NCBI RefSeq assembly: GCF_004143485.2
Contig: NZ_ML974131.1
Location: 271,739-335,738 of the forward strand
Origin: Halorussus amylolyticus
Lineage (GTDB): Archaea > Halobacteriota > Halobacteria > Halobacteriales > Haladaptataceae
Reading direction: 5' to 3'
DNA length: 64,000 nt
Shown: positions 35,299 through 42,931 of the stretch, piece by piece
Layout of the letters: the number at the start of each line of letters is the position of its first letter
Position numbering within the stretch: the first letter of the stretch is position 1
Program-made: the position numbers and the translations under genes
The notes under the pieces: model-generated
Databases searched by the model: none
What the model saw: only the letters and a program-made list of their open reading frames with translations
What the model was told of the DNA's origin: nothing

Positions 35299-35841
35299 AT
35301 GAGTGACGACGCAAGCGCTGGTGAACTGCGAGCGCACACGGTCAGGCTCGAACTGGTGGACGAACCGGGCGAACTTCTCCGTGCGCTCGAACCAATCGCG
35401 GACAACGGCGGCAATCTTCTCTCGGTCTTTCACGAACGCGGGTCGCTCACACCCCGCGGACGGATTCCGGTCGAAGTGGACCTCGAATGTCTCCCCGAGC
35501 AGTTCGACGCCATCGTCTCGGCGCTCCGAGACGCGGGCGTCAACGTGATTCAGGCCGGGGCCGAGCGGTACGGCGAAGAAGTGACGGTCCTGCTCGTGGG
35601 CGATGTCATCGACACCGACTTCTCGGAGACGCTCTCGACCATCGAATCGCGGGCCGACGCTTCGGTCGTGGACGTGTCGCTGTCGGCTCCGAACGGCACC
35701 TGCGAGGTGTCGAGCGCCCGACTCAGACTCGCGGCCGAGACCGGTGCGACCGGCGAGGCCCTCGACGCGGTCAACGAGGTGGCCGACCGGAAGGACCTCC
35801 GCGTGGTCGAACCGTTGGCCGAACTGGAGGTGTCGGCATGA
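35299..35841 (+). CDS. ACT-domain regulatory protein paired with homoserine dehydrogenase
   Basis: 180 residues. An ACT-like ligand-binding domain is visible at the N-terminus: VRLELVDEPGELLRALEPIADNGGNL, about residues 15-40, the betaalphabeta pattern with the D-E-P-G turn. A second similar half (about 95-180) may be another ACT fold without the turn. Such domains bind amino acids. The stop overlaps the start of homoserine dehydrogenase (ATGA). That enzyme lacks its own ACT domain, so this protein is probably its separate regulatory subunit, sensing threonine or a related amino acid (inference). Confidence 0.82.
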   Translation: MSDDASAGELRAHTVRLELVDEPGELLRALEPIADNGGNLLSVFHERGSLTPRGRIPVEVDLECLPEQFDAIVSALRDAGVNVIQAGAERYGEEVTVLLVGDVIDTDFSETLSTIESRADASVVDVSLSAPNGTCEVSSARLRLAAETGATGEALDAVNEVADRKDLRVVEPLAELEVSA

Positions 35842-36782
35842 AATTAGCGATTCTGGGCGCTGGCGCGGTCGGCCGGTCGGTCGCCGAACTCGCGGGCGGG
35901 TACGGCCACACCGTGACCGCGCTCGCCGACTCGTCGAGCGCCGCAGTTGACCCGGGCGGTATCGACGTGTCGGCCGCGCTCGAAGCCAAGGATGCGGAGG
36001 GTCGCGTGGGTTCGGGCGCGCCCGAGGACGCGCTCGACGCGGAGTACGACGCGCTAATCGAGGCGACCCCGACCACGCTCGGCGACGCTCAACCCGGATT
36101 CGACCACGTGCGCGCGGCGCTCGAACGCGACCGCCACGTCGTGCTGGCGAACAAGGGACCGGTCGCACAGCGGTACGCCGACCTGCGCGCACTCGAACGC
36201 GAGAGCGCGGGCCGGGTCCGGTTCGAGGCGACCGTGGGCGGTGCGATTCCGGTCCTCTCGACCATCGACAGCTACGGTCCCGACACCATCACCGCGGCGC
36301 GCGGCGTCCTCAACGGCACGGCGAACTTCGTGCTCTCGCGGATGGCCGCGGAGGGTCTCGGCTACGAACACGTCCTCGCGGAGGCCCAGGACCTCGGCGT
36401 GGCGGAGGCCGACCCGTCGTTCGACGTGAACGGCACCGACGCCGCGCTCAAGTGCGTGATTCTGGCGAACGTCCTCGGGAACCGGGAGTACTCGCTCGAC
36501 GACGCCGACGTCGAAGGTATCGAGGACCTTCCCGGAAGCGCGCTCGAACTCGCGACCGAGGACGGTCGGACCATTCGGCTCATCGGCGAGGCGACGCCCG
36601 ATGGCGTCCGAGTCGGCCCGCGACTCGTCCCCGAGAACGGCACGCTCGCGGTCTCAGGGACCCGGAACATCGTTCAGTTGGAGACCGAACACGCCGGCCG
36701 ATTGAATCTCAGCGGGCGGGGTGCGGGCGGTCCCGAGACCGCGTCGGCGGTGCTCGCGGACGTGAACAGACTCGGCGAGTGA
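35838..36782 (+). CDS. hom: homoserine dehydrogenase
   Basis: 314 residues. NAD(P)-binding loop MKLAILGAGAVGRSVAELAG at the N-terminus. Core motifs are VVLANKGPVAQRYADL (catalytic-site Lys region), the family signature EATVGGAIPVLSTI, and GVLNGTANFVLSRM (about residues 155-168). ALKCVILANVLG follows. It reduces aspartate semialdehyde to homoserine, leading to threonine and methionine. The short form lacks the C-terminal ACT domain, which is supplied by the overlapping upstream gene. Confidence 0.93.
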   Translation: MKLAILGAGAVGRSVAELAGGYGHTVTALADSSSAAVDPGGIDVSAALEAKDAEGRVGSGAPEDALDAEYDALIEATPTTLGDAQPGFDHVRAALERDRHVVLANKGPVAQRYADLRALERESAGRVRFEATVGGAIPVLSTIDSYGPDTITAARGVLNGTANFVLSRMAAEGLGYEHVLAEAQDLGVAEADPSFDVNGTDAALKCVILANVLGNREYSLDDADVEGIEDLPGSALELATEDGRTIRLIGEATPDGVRVGPRLVPENGTLAVSGTRNIVQLETEHAGRLNLSGRGAGGPETASAVLADVNRLGE

Positions 36783-37003
36783 CGGTGGTCGAACGATAGA
36801 CTCGACGGCGTTCGGACGGCACATTCGGCGACCCTCGAACGGCCGATTTCATTTCGACTCGCGGACAGTCTCCGACCCGAATCGTGTGACTGTCTACCAC
36901 TAACCGCAAGAAGGCGTCGGGGTAGGTAGCACAGCGTATCGAAATGGTTTTAACTGCTTCTGCCAAAAGATTCCGATAGAGCGCGTCTGCGCGTGAGATA
37001 CAA

Positions 37004-38269
37004 ATGAGCGACGAACAACACCAGAATCTGGCCATTATCGGCCACGTCGACCACGGAAAGAGTACGCTCGTGGGACGACTCCTCTACGAGACGGGGAGCG
37101 TACCCGAGCACGTCATCGAACAGCACAAAGAAGAGGCCGAGGAGAAGGGCAAGGGCGGATTCGAATTCGCCTACGTCATGGACAACCTCGCCGAAGAGCG
37201 TGAGCGCGGTGTCACCATCGACATCGCCCACCAGGAGTTCAGCACGGACGCCTACGACTTCACTATCGTGGACTGCCCCGGCCACCGCGACTTCGTGAAG
37301 AACATGATTACGGGCGCGAGTCAGGCCGACAACGCGGTCCTCGTCGTCGCGGCCGACGACGGTGTCGCGCCCCAGACTCAGGAGCACGTCTTCCTGGCCC
37401 GTACCCTCGGTATCAACGAGCTCATCATCGGCATCAACAAGATGGACCTCGTTGACTACGAGGAGGCCAAGTACAAGGAAGTCGTCGAGGAGGTCAAGCA
37501 GCTCCTCAAGCAGGTCCAGTTCAACACCGACGACGCCGAATTCATCCCGATTTCGGCGTTCGAGGGCGACAACATCGCCGAGGAGTCCGAGAACACGCCG
37601 TGGTACGACGGCAACATCCTCCTCGACGCCCTCAACAGCCTCGAACCGCCGGAGTCGCCGACCGACGCGCCGCTCCGCCTGCCGATTCAGGACGTGTACA
37701 CCATCTCCGGTATCGGTACCGTCCCGGTCGGACGTGTCGAGACCGGCATCCTCAACACGGGCGACAACGTCTCGTTCCAGCCCAGCGACGTCGGCGGCGA
37801 GGTCAAGACCGTCGAGATGCACCACGAGGAAGTCCCGAAGGCCGAACCCGGCGACAACGTCGGATTCAACGTTCGCGGCATCGGCAAGGACGACATCCGC
37901 CGCGGTGACGTCTGTGGTCCCGCCGACGACCCGCCGAGCGTCGCCGAGACGTTCCAGGCCCAGATCGTCGTGATGCAGCACCCGAGCGTCATCACCGACG
38001 GCTACACGCCGGTCTTCCACGCCCACACGGCGCAGGTCGCGTGTACCATCGAATCCATCGACAAGAAGATGGACCCGGCCTCCGGTGAGGTCGCCGAGGA
38101 GAACCCCGACTTCATCCAGTCCGGTGACGCCGCGGTCGTGACCGTGCGACCCCAGAAGCCGCTCAGCATCGAGCCGTCGAGCGAGATTCCGGAACTCGGT
38201 AGCTTCGCCGTCCGCGACATGGGTCAGACCATCGCGGCTGGCAAAGTCCTCAGCGTCAACGAGAACTGA
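37004..38269 (+). CDS. tuf: translation elongation factor aEF-1A
   Basis: 421 residues. GTPase motifs: [14 protein letters not shown] (G1, about residues 13-26), [16 protein letters not shown] (about 90-97) and NKMDL (about 145-149). Domains 2 and 3 follow (IPVQDVYTI-like [20 protein letters not shown]). It brings aminoacyl-tRNA to the ribosome. It is followed by rps10 after 2 bases, the standard archaeal pair. A TATA-like stretch (ggttttaactg, 36951-36961) lies about 45 bases upstream of the start. Confidence 0.98.
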   Translation: MSDEQHQNLAIIGHVDHGKSTLVGRLLYETGSVPEHVIEQHKEEAEEKGKGGFEFAYVMDNLAEERERGVTIDIAHQEFSTDAYDFTIVDCPGHRDFVKNMITGASQADNAVLVVAADDGVAPQTQEHVFLARTLGINELIIGINKMDLVDYEEAKYKEVVEEVKQLLKQVQFNTDDAEFIPISAFEGDNIAEESENTPWYDGNILLDALNSLEPPESPTDAPLRLPIQDVYTISGIGTVPVGRVETGILNTGDNVSFQPSDVGGEVKTVEMHHEEVPKAEPGDNVGFNVRGIGKDDIRRGDVCGPADDPPSVAETFQAQIVVMQHPSVITDGYTPVFHAHTAQVACTIESIDKKMDPASGEVAEENPDFIQSGDAAVVTVRPQKPLSIEPSSEIPELGSFAVRDMGQTIAAGKVLSVNEN

Positions 38270-38271
38270 CG

Positions 38272-38580
38272 ATGCAGCAAGCACGCGTCCGTCTGGCGGG
38301 TACGAGCCCCGAAGACCTCGACGACATCTGCGACGACGTCCGCGAAATCGCCAACAAGACCGGCGTTTCGCTGTCGGGGCCCATCCCGCTTCCGACCAAA
38401 ACGCTGGAAATTCCCACCCGCAAGTCCCCGGACGGTGAGGGGACGGCGACGTGGGAGCACTGGGAGATGCGCGTCCACAAGCGTCTCATCGACATCGACG
38501 CCGACGAACGCGCGCTCCGCCAGCTCATGCGGATTCAGGTCCCGAACGACGTGAGCATCGAAATCGTCCTCGAGGACTAA
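38272..38580 (+). CDS. rps10: 30S ribosomal protein S10 (uS10)
   Basis: 102 residues. Conserved [19 protein letters not shown] and the block [22 protein letters not shown] mark uS10; [17 protein letters not shown] ends it. It sits on the subunit head and is translated together with aEF-1A (2-base gap). A pyrimidine-rich stretch follows the stop, and the conserved str operon ends here. Confidence 0.98.
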   Translation: MQQARVRLAGTSPEDLDDICDDVREIANKTGVSLSGPIPLPTKTLEIPTRKSPDGEGTATWEHWEMRVHKRLIDIDADERALRQLMRIQVPNDVSIEIVLED

Positions 38581-38721
38581 CTTCGCGACCGAGCTGCGCG
38601 GTCTACACCTCTCTCCGCCGGACCTCGGCGGACTCTCTTTCCCACCGACCAGCCACGCGTGGCGCGCACGACTCCGTCGCGCGACCGCAACTTTTTGTCA
38701 CATCACGTCGAAGTCCTCTCC

Positions 38722-39351
38722 GTGAGCCATCGAACCGCGTCCCGGCGACCCGAACGGTCACGCAGTCGAAGCCCGACAGTCGAGACGCTCGCGGTGTTCG
38801 CCGTCGTCTTCGCCGCCCAGTCGGTGGTGGGGTTCGTCTCGGAATCGCTCGCGTTCGGCCTGTTTGCGCTCTCGCCCCCCATCGACGCTCGCCCGTGGAC
38901 GCTCGTCGTGAGCGTGTACGCCCACGCGGGCGTCGGCCACCTGCTGTCGAACGCGCTCGTCCTCGTGCTCGTCGGCTTCGCGGTCGAGCGCGTCACGACC
39001 AAGTGGCGATTCCACGCCTTCTTCGCCGCTGTCGGGATGCTCTCGGGCGTCGCGCAGGTCACGCTCTCCGGTCTCGTCACGACCGGTCCCGTGCCCGCGG
39101 TCCTCGGCGCGAGCGGTGCGGTGTTCGGCCTGCTCGGGTACTTGCTGGCGGGCAACGCGGTCACGGGTGCGGTCCTCCGAAAGCTCCCGCTCGGTAGCCG
39201 AGGTCGGGTCGCGCTCCTGCTCGCGCTCGCGCTCGGCGTGACCCTGCTCACCGCCGCGCCGGGAGTCGCGCTCATCGCCCACTTCACGGGCTTCGTGCTG
39301 GGTGCGGTCGCGGGCCGTGCGCATCTGTTGCGCGCCGGAGTCGAAACATAA
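38722..39351 (+). CDS. rhomboid-family intramembrane serine protease
   Basis: 209 residues, about six transmembrane helices. HAGVGHLLSNALVLVLVG is the loop-1/helix-2 region. GASGAVFGLLGY carries the nucleophilic Ser (GxSG, about residue 133), and LIAHFTGFVLGAVAG carries the catalytic His (AHxxGxxxG, about 191). It cuts substrates within or beside membrane helices. The GTG at 38722 (VSHRTASRRPERS) is preferred because gcaactttttgtc lies about 28 bases upstream. An upstream in-frame GTG at 38659 would add an Arg-rich unlikely extension. Substrates unknown. Confidence 0.82.
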   Translation: MSHRTASRRPERSRSRSPTVETLAVFAVVFAAQSVVGFVSESLAFGLFALSPPIDARPWTLVVSVYAHAGVGHLLSNALVLVLVGFAVERVTTKWRFHAFFAAVGMLSGVAQVTLSGLVTTGPVPAVLGASGAVFGLLGYLLAGNAVTGAVLRKLPLGSRGRVALLLALALGVTLLTAAPGVALIAHFTGFVLGAVAGRAHLLRAGVET

Positions 39352-39391
39352 GCTTCTAATAAGTGCGGGCGTTACGATTGGTTGCGTTCGC

Positions 39392-39463
39392 GGGCTCGTA
39401 GATCAGCGGTAGATCGCTTCCTTCGCAAGGAAGAGGCCCTGGGTTCAAATCCCAGCGAGTCCA
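39392..39463 (+). tRNA. tRNA-Ala (CGC)
   Basis: 72 bases. The acceptor stem GGGCTCG/CGAGTCC has one G-T. The anticodon stem CTTCC/GGAAG encloses loop TTCGCAA with anticodon CGC at 39424-39426, and the T arm is CTGGGTTCAAATCCCAG. Discriminator A73. G3-T70 in the acceptor stem is the identity pair of alanine tRNAs. No intron; CCA not encoded. Confidence 0.95.
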
Positions 39464-39533
39464 TCAGATTTTCGCGGCGCAACGACGACGAGCGAAGCGA
39501 GGAGTCCGCGCCGCGAATCTGTTCTCGACGAGT

Positions 39534-39617
39534 GGATTTGAAGCCCTGCCAGTCGCACGCCCGGAACGGCGCTCTGCGCCGCACGCCCGGACCGTCTGGC
39601 TCTGGGTTCAAATCCCA
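39534..39617 (+). repeat. tRNA-associated module, copy B
   Basis: Reverse-oriented counterpart of 16695-16783. On the plus strand: ggatttgaagccct (39534-39547), AGTCGCACGCCCGGAACGGC (39551-39570), a 7-base loop, GCCGCACGCCCGGACCGTC (39578-39596), then the T arm of a partial tRNA-Ala end. The first block is identical to its counterpart and the second differs by one base. The facing ends CGGC/GCCG form a hairpin whose loop differs between the copies. It lies 70 bases behind tRNA-Ala. Confidence 0.8.
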
Positions 39618-39626
39618 GCGAGTCCA
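39602..39626 (+). repeat. partial tRNA-Ala 3' end, direct repeat of 39439-39463
   Basis: 25 bases (ctgggttcaaatcccag + cgagtcca) identical to the T arm and acceptor 3' strand of tRNA-Ala, same strand, 163 bases downstream. The rest of the tRNA is missing. This is the pattern expected of an integrase attachment site, but only 138 bases lie between and no integrase is present. Confidence 0.85.
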
Positions 39627-39648
39627 TTCAACCTTTTGCTGCACTCCA

Positions 39649-39675
39649 GAACGGCGAGCCAACGGCTCGCCGTTC
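39649..39675 (+). terminator. 12-base perfect hairpin behind the tRNA-Ala region
   Basis: Arms GAACGGCGAGCC (39649-39660) and GGCTCGCCGTTC (39664-39675) with loop AAC, followed by cttcc. It lies in the gap between the tRNA-Ala region and the convergent reductase gene. The remaining gap to 39838 shows nothing recognisable. Confidence 0.5.
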
Positions 39676-39838
39676 TTCCGCTGGCAAAACGTTGATGAAA
39701 AACACGGCGTCACCCCCTCCGTCGCGGGCGAGGCGGCTTCGCCGCCTCTTCGTCCGTCGAGGGTTCCTTGGTCCGCTCGCTACGCTCGCGGTGGAGTCAC
39801 TTGTTGAACCGCACCGCCATCAAAATTCGGCCCTCGCG

Positions 39839-40858
39839 TTACTCCCCGCGCTCCCCGACTTTCACCAACTGCTTGCCGATGTTCTCGCCCTCGAACAGGC
39901 CGAGGAAGGCGTCGGGAGCGTTCTCCAGTCCCTCCGTCACCGTCTCGCGGTACTGAACCTCACCGCTCGCGACCCACTCGGCGAGGTCGCGCGTGGCCTG
40001 CTCGAATCGCGGGGCGAAGTCCCCGACGAGAAGCCCCTGCACGCGCGCACGAGTCGAGATGAGTTGCGGGAGCTTTCGCGGCCCCATCGGCATCTCCTCG
40101 GCGTTGTACAGCGAGATTTGGCCGCAGACCGCCACACGGGCGTCCACGTTGAGCTTCGTGAACACCGCGTCGGTGATGGGACCGCCGACGTTGTCGAAGT
40201 AGGCGTCCACGCCGTCCGGAGCGGCCTCGTCGAGCGCCGCGCGGTAGTCGTCGGTCTGCTTGTAGTTGATTCCAGCGTCGAAGCCGAGGTCGTCTTCGAG
40301 GAACGCAACCTTCTCGTCCGACCCGGCGAAGCCGACCACGCGGGCACCCGAGAGCTTCGCGATTTGGCCCGCGACTGAGCCGACCGCGCCCGCCGCGCCG
40401 GTGACGACGAAGGTGTCGCCCGCTTTGGGTTCGGCCACCTCTCGGGTCCCGAAGTAGGCGGTCCGGCCCGGCATCCCGAGGACGCCGAGCGCGGTCGAAA
40501 TCGGGCCGAGGTCGGGGTTCACGGGGTGGAGGTCGCTCGCTTTCGCGGTGGCGTAGTCGGCCCACTGGAGGTTCCCCGTCACCACGTCGCCGGGTTCGAA
40601 GCTCGCGCCGTTCGACTCGACGACTTCGCCGACCACGCCGCCCTGAAGCGGTTCGCCCACGTCCCACGGTTCGGCGTACGACTCTCCGGCGTCCATCCGG
40701 CCGCGCATGTAGGGGTCTACCGAGAGGTAGAGCGTCCGGACCGTGACCTCGCCGGGTCCGGGTTCGGGCCGGTCCTCTTCGACCAACTCGAAGGTGTCGC
40801 GGTCGGGCGTACCTTCGGGGCGCTTCGCCAGCAGGAACTTCCGATTCGTTTCGGACAT
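39839..40858 (-). CDS. NADP-dependent medium-chain (zinc-free) oxidoreductase, CurA-like
   Basis: 339 residues. LYLSVDPYMRGRMDAG (about 43-58) and the nucleotide-binding TFVVTGAAGAVGSVAGQIAK (about 146-165) mark the alkenal/one-oxidoreductase or CurA branch of the MDR superfamily. YFDNVGGPITDAV follows. The zinc ligands of alcohol dehydrogenases are absent. Such enzymes reduce the double bond of enones and 2-alkenals with NADPH. Single gene, divergent from the zinc-ribbon gene at 40966; substrate not predictable. Confidence 0.9.
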   Translation of the reverse strand: MSETNRKFLLAKRPEGTPDRDTFELVEEDRPEPGPGEVTVRTLYLSVDPYMRGRMDAGESYAEPWDVGEPLQGGVVGEVVESNGASFEPGDVVTGNLQWADYATAKASDLHPVNPDLGPISTALGVLGMPGRTAYFGTREVAEPKAGDTFVVTGAAGAVGSVAGQIAKLSGARVVGFAGSDEKVAFLEDDLGFDAGINYKQTDDYRAALDEAAPDGVDAYFDNVGGPITDAVFTKLNVDARVAVCGQISLYNAEEMPMGPRKLPQLISTRARVQGLLVGDFAPRFEQATRDLAEWVASGEVQYRETVTEGLENAPDAFLGLFEGENIGKQLVKVGERGE

Positions 40859-40965
40859 ACGTCGCGTTTCGGTCGCCACTCGGAAGGGAATATCGATAGC
40901 CGTCAGACGGGCGTCGTACGCCGAAACACGGGGATTTACCACTGATGAACGTAAGGGAACGTACA

Positions 40966-41859
40966 ATGAGTCTCAGGTGTTCGCTCCTCGGCCACACCTA
41001 CGGGGAAGCCGAAATCGAGCGCGAGCGCGAGGAGCAGGGAAGCGAAGTCGTCGTCACCGTCCGGGAGTTCAAGGAGTGCGGCCGGTGTGGCGACCGGAGC
41101 GTCGTGAGCGAGAACAAGGAGGTCACGGCGCTCGAAACGCCCGGCAGGTCCGGGAGTCCGTCCGAGAGCGACGACGCGGCGACCGACTCGCCGGTCGCCG
41201 CGTCGGGAGGCGACGTTTCCGCCGAAAGCGGCGGCTCCGGAGAAGGCGGCGCTCCGGGTCCCGGCGGGACCCGGAGCGCCGCCGAGAGCGACGTGTCGTC
41301 GCCCTCGGTGAACAACGATTTCGAACAGCCTCAGTCCGCCGCGGAGGACGACGGCGTCATCCTCGACGACGCCGACGAGGAAGCCGCAGACGACGACCGC
41401 CAACCCGGCGAGTGGCCCGACGCCGACACGACCCACCCGGCCGAAGCCGACTCGGAGGGCGGCTACACCGACTGGCCCGAGGTGGACCGGGAAGACGAGG
41501 GGTTCGACGCCGAACCCGCCGACGGCGCGAGCGCGGACGTGGATTTCGGCGGCGGTCTCACCCCCGAGTCCGCGCCCGCGGTCGAGGAAGACGAGTCCGA
41601 GGAGGTAGAGTTCGTCAACGCCGAGGGCGACACCTTGGACGCCGAGACCGGAGCCGAGCGCTCCGGTCGGGCCGACCTCTCGGCGGGATTCACGTCGAGC
41701 GGGAGCATCCCCACGCCCGACGGACCCGCCGAGGACCCCGGCGTGGACGCCGAGTTCGTCTGTCCGGCGTGCGGCCACCGCGACACGGTGGCGGGGTCGT
41801 CGCTTCGCGCGGGCGACATCTGTCCCGAGTGTCGAAAGGGCTACATCGCACAGGAGTGA
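40966..41859 (+). CDS. acidic protein with terminal zinc ribbons, haloarchaeal family
   Basis: 297 residues. The N-terminus (MSLRCSLLGHTYGEAEIERERE) leads to a first Cys pair ECGRCGD (about residues 45-51), together with Cys5 a likely zinc site. A long, very acidic, low-complexity linker (about 65-260, Asp/Glu/Gly/Ser) follows. A C-terminal zinc ribbon has FVCPACGHRD...DICPECRKGYI (C-x2-C...C-x2-C). The linker holds the palindrome at 41245-41283. I believe this is a haloarchaea-wide family of unknown function. ATG at 40966 is preferred over that at 40945 because gatttacc lies about 28 bases upstream. A role in nucleic acid or protein binding is a guess from the zinc ribbons. Confidence 0.75.
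   Translation: MSLRCSLLGHTYGEAEIEREREEQGSEVVVTVREFKECGRCGDRSVVSENKEVTALETPGRSGSPSESDDAATDSPVAASGGDVSAESGGSGEGGAPGPGGTRSAAESDVSSPSVNNDFEQPQSAAEDDGVILDDADEEAADDDRQPGEWPDADTTHPAEADSEGGYTDWPEVDREDEGFDAEPADGASADVDFGGGLTPESAPAVEEDESEEVEFVNAEGDTLDAETGAERSGRADLSAGFTSSGSIPTPDGPAEDPGVDAEFVCPACGHRDTVAGSSLRAGDICPECRKGYIAQE
41245..41283. repeat. 39-base perfect palindrome inside a coding region
   Basis: Arms 41245-41262 and 41266-41283 (18 bases, perfect) around GGC. It encodes GGAPGPGGTRSAA within the acidic linker of the zinc-ribbon protein, a break in composition there. It resembles the coding-region palindrome at 32068-32107 in form, not in sequence. Confidence 0.9.
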
Positions 41860-41928
41860 AATCGCACGATTCAAGGACGAGAACGACGCGAAAAGGGTAT
41901 ACATCCCCCAATCCAAAGGCAGGACACG

Positions 41929-42321
41929 ATGAAGGAGTACAAGATGCGACGCGGCGAGCATCTCGAAGACCGCATCCCCGACATGAAGGCGAAAATCGAG
42001 GATTACTTCGGCGAAATCACGGGGACCGAAGAGCACAACGGCCACGAACTCTACGTCGTCGGTGACCCCGACAACCCCGTCTTCGAGAAGATTCTCGCCG
42101 GGGCGGCCCAGTACAGCGGCAAGAAGGACAAACTCGCGGTCCACTTCGAGGAGCGTCCCGCCGAGGACGTCATCGCCGAAGGGAACGCAGACGCCGCGGC
42201 CGACGCGGTCAGCAAGAAAAACGACTTCCTGCTCGAAGCCACCGGCCGAGACGCCAAGTCCCGGCGCGAGTCGATGAAGCGCGCCGTCGAGGACGACGCC
42301 GACGCCCCCGACAACGTGTAG
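41929..42321 (+). CDS. conserved haloarchaeal protein of unknown function (DUF5611-like)
   Basis: 130 residues: MKEYKMRRGEHLEDRIPDMK, then a short alpha/beta domain (YFGEITGTEEHNGHELYVVG) and a helical C-terminus rich in Asp and Ala. No catalytic motif, membrane helix or Cys. I believe it belongs to a small family found across Halobacteria (DUF5611), but this is from memory of the sequence type. agggtatacatcc about 32 bases upstream may be its promoter. Confidence 0.7.
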   Translation: MKEYKMRRGEHLEDRIPDMKAKIEDYFGEITGTEEHNGHELYVVGDPDNPVFEKILAGAAQYSGKKDKLAVHFEERPAEDVIAEGNADAAADAVSKKNDFLLEATGRDAKSRRESMKRAVEDDADAPDNV

Positions 42322-42419
42322 GCGGCCCCGCTCCTTCTGTTCGAGTCGATTCCAACCGAGAAGCGCTCAGTTACTTCGACGTCGGAATCGCCGCCGCCCG
42401 CAGAATCCCCGCCACTCGG

Positions 42420-42779
42420 TCACGCGCGCCCGAGCTTCTCGCGGCTGATTTTGACGCCGGTCGGGGTGACGAAAATCTGGTCGTCGCCCTTCTGGACGAT
42501 GTCGCCGTCTACCTCGCGGGCGACCTGCTGGAGTTCGTTCGTGATGCGCTCGACGGTGGTGTCCTCGGTCCGGAGGCGGGTGATGTCCGCGACCACGAGG
42601 TCGCCGTCGTAGACGGCGTCCTTGATGGCGATGACGTCCTGTTGGCCCTGTATCTCGGCGATGTGGACCTGCATCGCGGCATCGCCCGACGCCGTCTCGA
42701 AGTCGTCGAGGTTGAGTTCGACGTAGTCCTCGGCGGTGGTCGAGTCACGCTCCCCGAGGATTTTGCTCATGAAGCCCAT
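42420..42779 (-). CDS. sepF: SepF, cell-division protein linking FtsZ to the membrane
   Basis: 119 residues. The N-terminus MGFMSKILGERDST is the short membrane-binding amphipathic helix of archaeal SepF. The SepF core follows (YVELNLDDFETA, HIAEIQGQQDVIAIKDAVYDGDLVVADITRL, TEDTTVERITNELQQVAREVDGDIVQKGDDQIFVTPTGVKI). In Haloferax SepF binds FtsZ2 and is needed for division. The ATG at 42779 gives the canonical N-terminus, and a TATA box lies 27 bases upstream. It stands alone, 27 kb from the tubulin-like cluster of this window, with no ftsZ beside it. Confidence 0.92.
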   Translation of the reverse strand: MGFMSKILGERDSTTAEDYVELNLDDFETASGDAAMQVHIAEIQGQQDVIAIKDAVYDGDLVVADITRLRTEDTTVERITNELQQVAREVDGDIVQKGDDQIFVTPTGVKISREKLGRA

Positions 42780-42800
42780 AGGCACATGGGCCGAGCGAAA

Positions 42801-42811
42801 GGGTATAGTTC
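42801..42811 (-). promoter_or_regulatory. TATA box of sepF
   Basis: On the minus strand GAACTATACCC is centred 27 bases before the ATG at 42779, indicating a leaderless sepF transcript. Confidence 0.6.
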
Positions 42812-42898
42812 TTACGTCAGACGCACTGCCGTCGGGAGGTGACTCCGCCCCCGACTAAACTTCGTGCTAATAAGAATTTATTATTATATTCACAGAAA

Positions 42899-42909
42899 TA
42901 TTTAAAAAT
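42899..42909 (+). promoter_or_regulatory. TATA box of the halolysin gene
   Basis: tatttaaaaat is centred about 28 bases before the ATG at 42932, within a strongly AT-rich stretch (42865-42912). A leaderless transcript starting at or near the ATG is expected; this decides the start codon. Confidence 0.65.
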
Positions 42910-42931
42910 ACGGACTTCTTGTTTTCACAGG

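Noticed and set aside
39534..39626. Second complete tRNA-Ala
   Set aside because: Only the T arm and acceptor 3' strand are present; the upstream blocks do not form D or anticodon arms.
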